From positions 220,479,741 to 220,543,740 of the forward strand of contig CM041465.1 of NCBI GenBank assembly GCA_023213395.1: 64,000 bases of DNA. The letters run 5' to 3'. This document shows positions 58,740-64,000 of this stretch, one piece after another. Within the stretch, counting starts at the first letter, position 1. Each line of letters starts with the position of its first letter. A model generated the notes under the pieces. That model did not search any database and was not told the DNA's origin. It was given only the letters and a program-made list of their open reading frames with translations. Both the position numbers and the translations under genes were made by a program. Origin of the DNA: Cycas panzhihuaensis. Lineage: Eukaryota > Cycadophyta.

Positions 58740-60057
58740 TTGATGATTCTTTACCTGATGAGCCTATCCTGACCATTCAAGACTCGTCACCCCATCCACT
58801 AGCTAATAGTGAATGGTATAGAGATATTGTGCAATATCTTACCCAACAATAATACCCCCTTAATGCTAGCGACAAGGTAAAGTTGCATGTTAGGGCTATA
58901 GTTAGGCAATATTTTCTCATAAAGGAAGTATTATATAAGAGATCCTTTGATGGGATTCTCCTTCCATGCATCAATCCTAATGAAGTAAACTAAATCCTAT
59001 GTAAGTGTCACAGTGGCATTTGTGGAGGCCATTTTAGGGGCTAATCCATGGCCCAGAGGATCTTCGCATGGGCTACTACTAGCCATCCCTCTTCAAGGAA
59101 ACCCATGCTTATGTGTAGCATTATCAAAGGTGCCAAGAGTATGCTAATGTCATCTAGTCATCTTCTAAGGCCCTACATCCTATCATTTCCCTATGGCCTT
59201 TTTCCCAATAGGGATTAGACCTTATTAGAGCTATAACTAGACCCTCGTCATCGTAACATAAGTTTATCTTAACCATGATATAATACTTTACCAAATGGGT
59301 TGAAGCAATCCTACTCTTATCTACTACTAGCAAGACCATTTCCATCTTTATCTATCAACACATTATCTATCAATTTGGGATCCCAAACATCCTGATCACG
59401 GATAATAGCACACTGTTTTGCAATAAGGAGATGGATGAACTTTGTAAGAAGTTTAAGATTTCTCAAAAGACCTCCTCTCCTTATTACCCCTAGGCCAATG
59501 GCCAAATTAAATCATTCAACAAAGTCCTTATTAATATTCTAAAGAAAATGATTACCCAATCCCAAAGGGATTGACACCTTTAGCTCCATTCTGCCCTTTG
59601 GGCTTATTATACTTCCATTTACACTGTGACAAAGATGACCTTATTCTCCCTTATGTATGGGACTAAAGTAGTCTTCCCTTTGGAAGTTGAGATCCCTTCC
59701 TTACAAGTCTCTCTTCGAGGTCTTGTTGATGAGGAATCATGTCACCAGGCCTGCCTCCTTAATCTCGAAACCTTGGATGAGAAACGCTTGATGGCTTATC
59801 AAGTAAACCTTGCCTTTAAGGTTAGGGCATGAAAAACATACAACAAACATCTGTGTCCTTGTCCTCTAAACCTTAGGGACCACGTCCTCAAACTCAAATA
59901 CCTCCATGATCATTTATCCAAGTTTGGGCCCAAATGAGTTGGCCCCTTTATCATTCTCGAGAGCCTTGATAATGGCGCATATAGGATAGCGACATTAGAG
60001 GGTCTTGAATTTAAGAAAGTCATAAATGATAAATTCCTAAAGAAATTTTATGTATAG
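58740..60057 (+). pseudogene. Gypsy-E integrase
   Basis: The linker and HHCC region read CHSGICGGHFRG near 59010 and CQRCQEYANVI-like near 59130. Catalytic positions: GLDLIRAI near 59215 (Asp kept), ITDNSTLFC near 59395 (Asp kept) and GQIKS at 59500-59514, where the Glu codon has become AAA (Lys). The C-terminal domain is open at 59626-59832 (SLMYGTKVVFPLEVEIPSLQ) and continues to KKFYV and a stop at about 60058. No chromodomain follows. Confidence 0.85.
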
Positions 60058-61049
<992 letters not shown>

Positions 61050-61050
<1 letters not shown>

Positions 61051-63110
61051 CATGGGGTGGCATCCCCTCCCCTACTTGATCCCTCGCTAGGGGACCACAT
61101 CCCTCCTAGGCTCCTTTAATATCTCTATGAGGTCCTAGCCTTACTGTACTCATCTTATGTCCTCTACTAGGTCATGGTTGTTGTGTGTGTCCTACTGTAT
61201 GATGACCTAGTAGCCATCTAGTTGACCAGATGGTCGTATTGCTCTTGTAAGTAGTCTCTCTTGACTAAGACATGATCCCTCTTGATCGTTAAGCGATCTC
61301 ACTCCCTCTCCACTCTGTGGAGCCTCTCATCTAGTACAATGACCTATACCTGGCTCATGGCATCACCTCCTACCCCTCATGGCTGAGTCTTCAGCCCTTG
61401 CACCTTGCCTTGCAATAAGTCCCTCTCTTCCAACAATTGATCCCTCTTTACCTGTAGGCCATCTTGAGCATGTTATAGGTGGCTCATCCTCACCTAGAGC
61501 TCCTAAGGCTCTACTGCCTATATGTCTCATGCTCGTATCAAATGGGTGAATTCCATTGTGTGTGGCCTCATTGATCGAGGCTCCTCACTCTCCATAAGGG
61601 GAGGTTGTCCCTTCTCATACACTCATGGGAATAACTCATAGACTATTGCCTCTATCAACCTCACCATCTCAACACCACTTGCCAAACCATGTACACCATA
61701 TATTAGTCCAAAAAATATATAAAAGCATCAAAACATATAAGCATAAGTATCTAAGGAAGCAGTAAATAATCAAATGAAAGCTAAAGCTAGAATCAATGGG
61801 CGAAATCTCATCTCTAGGATGACTAGTTCCTCCCCTCGCATGATCTCCTTATTTATTACTCCCTCAATGGCTGCCTCTACCTCCTTGACCCTGGCACTAC
61901 CTCCTCACCCTCCTTATGATCTATTAGGATATCTCCTCCCTCTGCACCCTCATCTCTAGGGATCTCTCTCTCTGCAACTATCACTATTTCTACTACTGCC
62001 ACCATAGCCACTACTGCCGCTAGGAATCTATCAGCAAATCCCCCTCCTACCTCAACACCTCTTGTTGGCTCTGTCATAGCACCCCTATCACCTCCATCCT
62101 CATCTCTACCATCCTCTAGATAATCCCCTAGCTTTCCTGCCTCCTCATCACTCTCCTAGTGGATTGCTCGATATGGGTCTACTAGTTAGTCACTAAGTGT
62201 GAGAAGGTCTAGTGAGGTGGCTGCTATGGAGTGTCAAACATGCAACTAGTCCTCAATACCCCTAAAATGTGTTTTCCATCAATGTATTATAGGTGCTCTA
62301 GTAGATATAGGGTGGGGTCCTCCTATTGGGCCACTCCTCTAAAATGATTAAAAAACTCTAGCAGATATAGGGTGGGGTCCTCCTACTGGGTCCACACCTC
62401 TAAAATGATAAAAAATCTAATACTACAGTAGCATATAGTATGAGAAACCACCCATTTTGACCATCCTGATCTAGTCCAGTTGAGCCACTACATTAACTAC
62501 TATCAATGCAGCCCAGTCGAATCTCTCTCATGCCTCACACCTCCATATGGTGGTCATCCAACCCCCAGGAATATCTTTGTAATTCTGTTTCTAGGAAATC
62601 CAAAATAGAATAGCTAATTTGATGAATTTCCTCACCTAAGGAACTCTTGATAGAACCAAAGCCTACATTAACACTCCTTTGCAGTCCCATTTTCTCCTTC
62701 CAATAAGGAATCTGGTTGCCTCTTGATGGATAGTATCCGTGCTAGGCAAAGTACTCAAAGAAGTTAGTGTACTCTTTATTGGCACCCTGGGTATCCTTTG
62801 GATGTCCTCCAGAGTGATGGAGACATCCTCCACCTATGGGAGATGAAAAATGTACTCCCTCCTATCCTAGTCAACTAGCAACCTCTAATCAGATATATAC
62901 CAAGGTGTCTTGATCACCTTCAACAGCCCATAGTGTTGTAATATACCTCTCTCCTACTGGCTCATTATCTCTATGAAACTGATCATAGCTATCCCTATAT
63001 TCTCATGGTTATCAACCACAAGAACTACTTGCAAATAGTCATAAACCATCAGTCAGTCTATCATGACCTAGTTACCAAGTCATATCCCTCTCTCTAGGTG
63101 ACCTAGGTTA
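61050..63110 (-). pseudogene. Antisense ORF of Gypsy-E: plant-mobile-domain-like protein
   Basis: The diverged partner of the Gypsy-1 antisense frame, read on the minus strand through many stops. In order: VVDNHENIGIAMISFIEIMS (near 63015-62960), ILQHYGLLKVIKTPWYISD (near 62935), DRREYIFHLP (near 62850), VSITLEDIQRIPRVPIKSTL (near 62820-62770), NYKDIPGGWMTTIWRCEA (near 62580-62530) and VVNVVAQLDxIRM (near 62490). These resemble the plant mobile domain and match Gypsy-1 piece by piece. A low-complexity acidic linker (62200-61850), an AT-rich gap at the intron position, and a coiled coil (VKRDQLLEERDLLQGKVQGL near 61450) follow. The tail SLGGMWSPSEG near 61090 matches Gypsy-1. Conservation of order on the antisense strand argues for past coding. 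Confidence 0.7.
62296..62415. repeat. Tandem duplication of 60 bp in the Gypsy-E antisense ORF
   Basis: 62296-62355 and 62356-62415 both carry AGATATAGGGTGGGGTCCTC and CTCTAAAATGAT. Gypsy-1 has no such duplication. Confidence 0.9.
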
Positions 63111-63293
63111 GCTTAAACTAGGCCAAACTTCCCAAATAAGAAATTTTTTTTCCCCCTTATTTTATCTCCACCCTATGTCAATATCTATGGTACCGTAGAT
63201 ATTAATGCAAGTCCCACTGAGATTTTCTTAACTCTTAGCGAGTCCTGTTGTAAACTTTGTAGCACCACAAAAAATACTGCAGGGCTGTGGATA

Positions 63294-63319
63294 CCCCCCC
63301 TTAAAAGGGGGGAGGGGGG
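63294..63319. repeat. C-run/G-run hairpin and G-rich tract
   Basis: Seven C, TTAAAA, then six G, A, six G. It can form a hairpin (C6/G6) or contribute to a G-quadruplex. Confidence 0.8.
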
Positions 63320-63370
63320 TGGCCCTAAAAAAGCAAAAAATTTATTTTAGTGGAACTAACTTGGTCTATT

Positions 63371-63400
63371 AGGACCAAGGCTGCCTAATGCCTTGGTCCT
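63371..63400. repeat. Perfect 11-bp inverted repeat
   Basis: AGGACCAAGGC and GCCTTGGTCCT flank an 8-base loop (TGCCTAAT). It lies 50 bp after the purine tract. A transcribed form would be a stable hairpin; no T-run follows. Confidence 0.85.
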
Positions 63401-64000
63401 TCCCCTCCCTGGGCCTTTAATGAGCTCTAGGGGGTCCCCATGACCCTTATGGGGCCCAAATTTATAATAAATAAGTATTAAAATTAAATAGCTAAAAATT
63501 AGAGCTAAAGTTAGGATCCACTCACTAAATCTAGTCTAATCACTACCATTTCTCCATCTAGTCCCAACGACTATCTCCTCGTCAGGATCTAATGGTTGGA
63601 TCTCCCACAATGCACCTATGAAGGGTAGTGAAGCCTGGATGCTTAAACAAAAGGGCTCCAGATCACACCAGAGGCCCACGAAAAGGAAATCCACTTTCGC
63701 CTCCTCGCCCCTTTTATTTGTAGGGCCTTCTGAGGCATCTCCTTTATTTTATCTAATGAGACAGCCCTTAGGACTCATTTTTTACCCCTATTTTTCTTTC
63801 CTTTAGGGACTAACCCTTGTTTTGCCCCTAATACTTCCTATTTAAACCTTTTGCGTATTTATAGTGAGTTGCTTCAACTAACTGGAGGCCTACCATCTTG
63901 ATTTTTGAGCCTCTCTAAAACATGCTTGTGTTTATACTCCATTGGCTCATTTTGGCATTTTAGATCCATTTTTGCTATCTGTTCAAGTGCCCAAGGCCCT

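Larger units (their letters stand above)
63111..64000. other. Right flank: Gypsy-E 3' region or unrelated, undetermined
   Basis: It holds a purine tract, AAAAGGGGGGAGGGGGGTGG (63303-63322), which looks like a polypurine tract. The sequence after it begins TGGCCC but does not resemble the Gypsy-E 5' LTR. A TATA-like TATTTAAACC lies near 63840. No gene is evident; the 63618-63806 frame has no motif. Confidence 0.45.

Overview
The window reads as nuclear DNA from a land plant with a large, repeat-loaded genome. A seed plant is most likely and a gymnosperm is possible, but nothing here fixes the species. There is no bacterial or organellar gene organisation. About three quarters of the 64 kb can be assigned to LTR retrotransposons in several states of decay. 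The only host-type gene is one broken leucine-rich-repeat receptor gene at 26.8-28.6 kb on the minus strand.

Left cluster (1-16.6 kb): a GC-rich, relatively young Tat-like Ty3/gypsy element (Gypsy-1, minus strand, 3' end outside the window) sits inside the gag of a copia element (Copia-D, minus strand). Copia-D in turn sits inside the integrase of an older copia element (Copia-E, plus strand). Decay increases outward, as expected for nested insertions.

Middle (16.6-43.9 kb): AT-rich DNA holds an RNase H fragment (16.8 kb), a strong G-quadruplex motif (23.7 kb), a decayed non-chromovirus gypsy pol (24.2-25.6 kb) and the LRR pseudogene. The pseudogene is flanked by tandem repeats on its 3' side and by an array of roughly 300-bp units on its 5' side. 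Further right are a non-coding LTR element with matching target-site duplications (Copia-C, 31.5-35.4 kb), a full-length but dead chromovirus with both LTRs and a chromodomain remnant (Gypsy-D, 36.4-42.1 kb) and the 3' part of a copia element (Copia-A).

Right cluster (43.9-64 kb): a complete but decayed copia element (Copia-B, 43900-50026, target duplication AGACT) abuts a second copy of the Gypsy-1 family (Gypsy-E, plus strand). Gypsy-E is inverted relative to Gypsy-1 and much more decayed.

The most interesting observation concerns the Gypsy-1/Gypsy-E family. Between the end of pol and the 3' LTR, both copies carry a long reading frame on the strand opposite to gag-pol. In both copies it has the same order: an N-terminal region resembling the plant mobile domain, an acidic or Gly/Pro-rich linker, a probable short AT-rich intron, a coiled coil and an Arg/Ser-rich tail. 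Many inactivating changes across the window are G-to-A or C-to-T, including Asp-to-Asn at the reverse transcriptase active site in three separate gypsy elements. This fits long-term deamination of methylated cytosine in silenced repeats.
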